From positions 1-33,911 of the forward strand of contig JAMFSU010000076.1 of NCBI GenBank assembly GCA_026225475.1: DNA of 33,911 nt. The letters are read 5' to 3'. Of the stretch, positions 33,648-33,911 are shown one piece after another. The DNA comes from Duganella sp. (GTDB lineage Bacteria; Pseudomonadota; Gammaproteobacteria; Burkholderiales; Burkholderiaceae_D). The notes beneath the pieces were generated by a model that worked only from the letters and a program-made list of their open reading frames with translations, was not told the origin of the DNA and ran no database searches. A program made the translations under genes and the position numbers. The first letter of the stretch is position 1, and each line of letters starts with the position of its first letter.

Positions 33648-33911
33648 TCAAACCAGACCGTCAAACAACACCACTTGTACGGTGTCGCCCACGACCACAT
33701 TGCTTTGTGCATCGTCGAGCACGATGATGCAATTGGCGTCCGACATTGAGCGCAAGATGCCTGATCCTTGGGCGCCGGTCAGCCGGACTTTCCAGATGCC
33801 ATCGCTGTCCGGTGCGAGGATGCCACGCTGGTATTCGGTGCGGCCGGGTTTCTTGCGTATCGGCGACAGTGACACGGCCTGCAGGCGCGGCAATGGTGCC
33901 GCGCTGGTGCC
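33648..33911 (-). CDS. moeA: Molybdopterin molybdotransferase, C-terminal part
   Basis: 87 residues of the C-terminus; the gene continues past the window edge. The sequence matches MoeA domain IV (RTEYQRGILAP, KVRLTGAQGSGILRSM, ANCIIVLDD, GDTVQVVLFDGL). MoeA inserts molybdate into molybdopterin-AMP in molybdenum cofactor synthesis. It converges with the NEL effector gene, with 56 bp between the stops. An internal inverted repeat (33633-33642/33679-33688) overlaps the end of the gene. Confidence 0.9.
   Translation of the reverse strand, partial: GTSAAPLPRLQAVSLSPIRKKPGRTEYQRGILAPDSDGIWKVRLTGAQGSGILRSMSDANCIIVLDDAQSNVVVGDTVQVVLFDGLV

Noticed and set aside
33633..33688. 10-bp inverted repeat at the moeA end as a terminator
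   Set aside because: One arm is inside moeA coding sequence, the loop is 36 nt and there is no T-run, so it is not a convincing intrinsic terminator.

Overview
The window looks like a chromosomal segment of a betaproteobacterium, most likely family Oxalobacteraceae (Herbaspirillum/Collimonas/Herminiimonas relatives). This rests on the moderately GC-rich coding sequence and the run cysS - alkA-like glycosylase - accA - tilS, and is recognition rather than a database match. Genus cannot be fixed from the sequence alone.

Layout. (1) 1-660: the end of a MerR-family metal regulator, then two identical tRNA-Leu(CAG) genes on the minus strand, each with its own promoter and terminator. (2) 901-5121 (+): rnr (RNase R), rlmB (23S rRNA Gm2251 methyltransferase), cysE (serine acetyltransferase). 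(3) 5169-6621 (-): a small coiled-coil protein and an HD-GYP protein whose HD dyad is replaced. (4) 7026-11560 (-): a five-gene run transcribed in the order TPR/NTF2-like protein, L,D-transpeptidase (start-stop overlap), exported cyclophilin, cytoplasmic cyclophilin, lpxH; this is an envelope and protein-folding group. (5) 11789-16458 (+): cysS, an AlkA-like DNA glycosylase, accA, tilS, closed by a strong bidirectional terminator. (6) 16552-19741: small, mostly exported proteins (two Lys/Ala-rich paralogues, a 51-residue DUF3096 protein, a double PsiF protein, an LprI-like DUF1311 protein, a C-terminally anchored membrane protein) plus a LysE-type exporter. (7) 19965-27596 (+): zinc alcohol dehydrogenase preceded by a pair of operator-like palindromes, an FtsX-type permease, a group II truncated haemoglobin, a chemoreceptor, and rmuC. 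(8) 28075-33591 (+): one very large gene (1838 codons) of lower GC content, after a 478-bp AT-rich gap. (9) 33648 to the end (-): the C-terminus of moeA.

The standout is the 1838-residue protein. Its C-terminus is a clear NEL-type E3 ubiquitin ligase domain of the IpaH/SspH/SlrP family (catalytic Cys1611 in a CED motif). Ahead of it lie two complete IpaH-style modules in tandem, each with an N-cap and LPX leucine-rich repeats, and then a roughly 900-residue N-terminal region like those of very large dermonecrotic-toxin-type (DUF6543-like) proteins. It is probably a type III secreted effector acting on ubiquitin signalling in a eukaryotic host, carried as an orphan between the housekeeping genes rmuC and moeA. 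No secretion-system gene is visible in the window.
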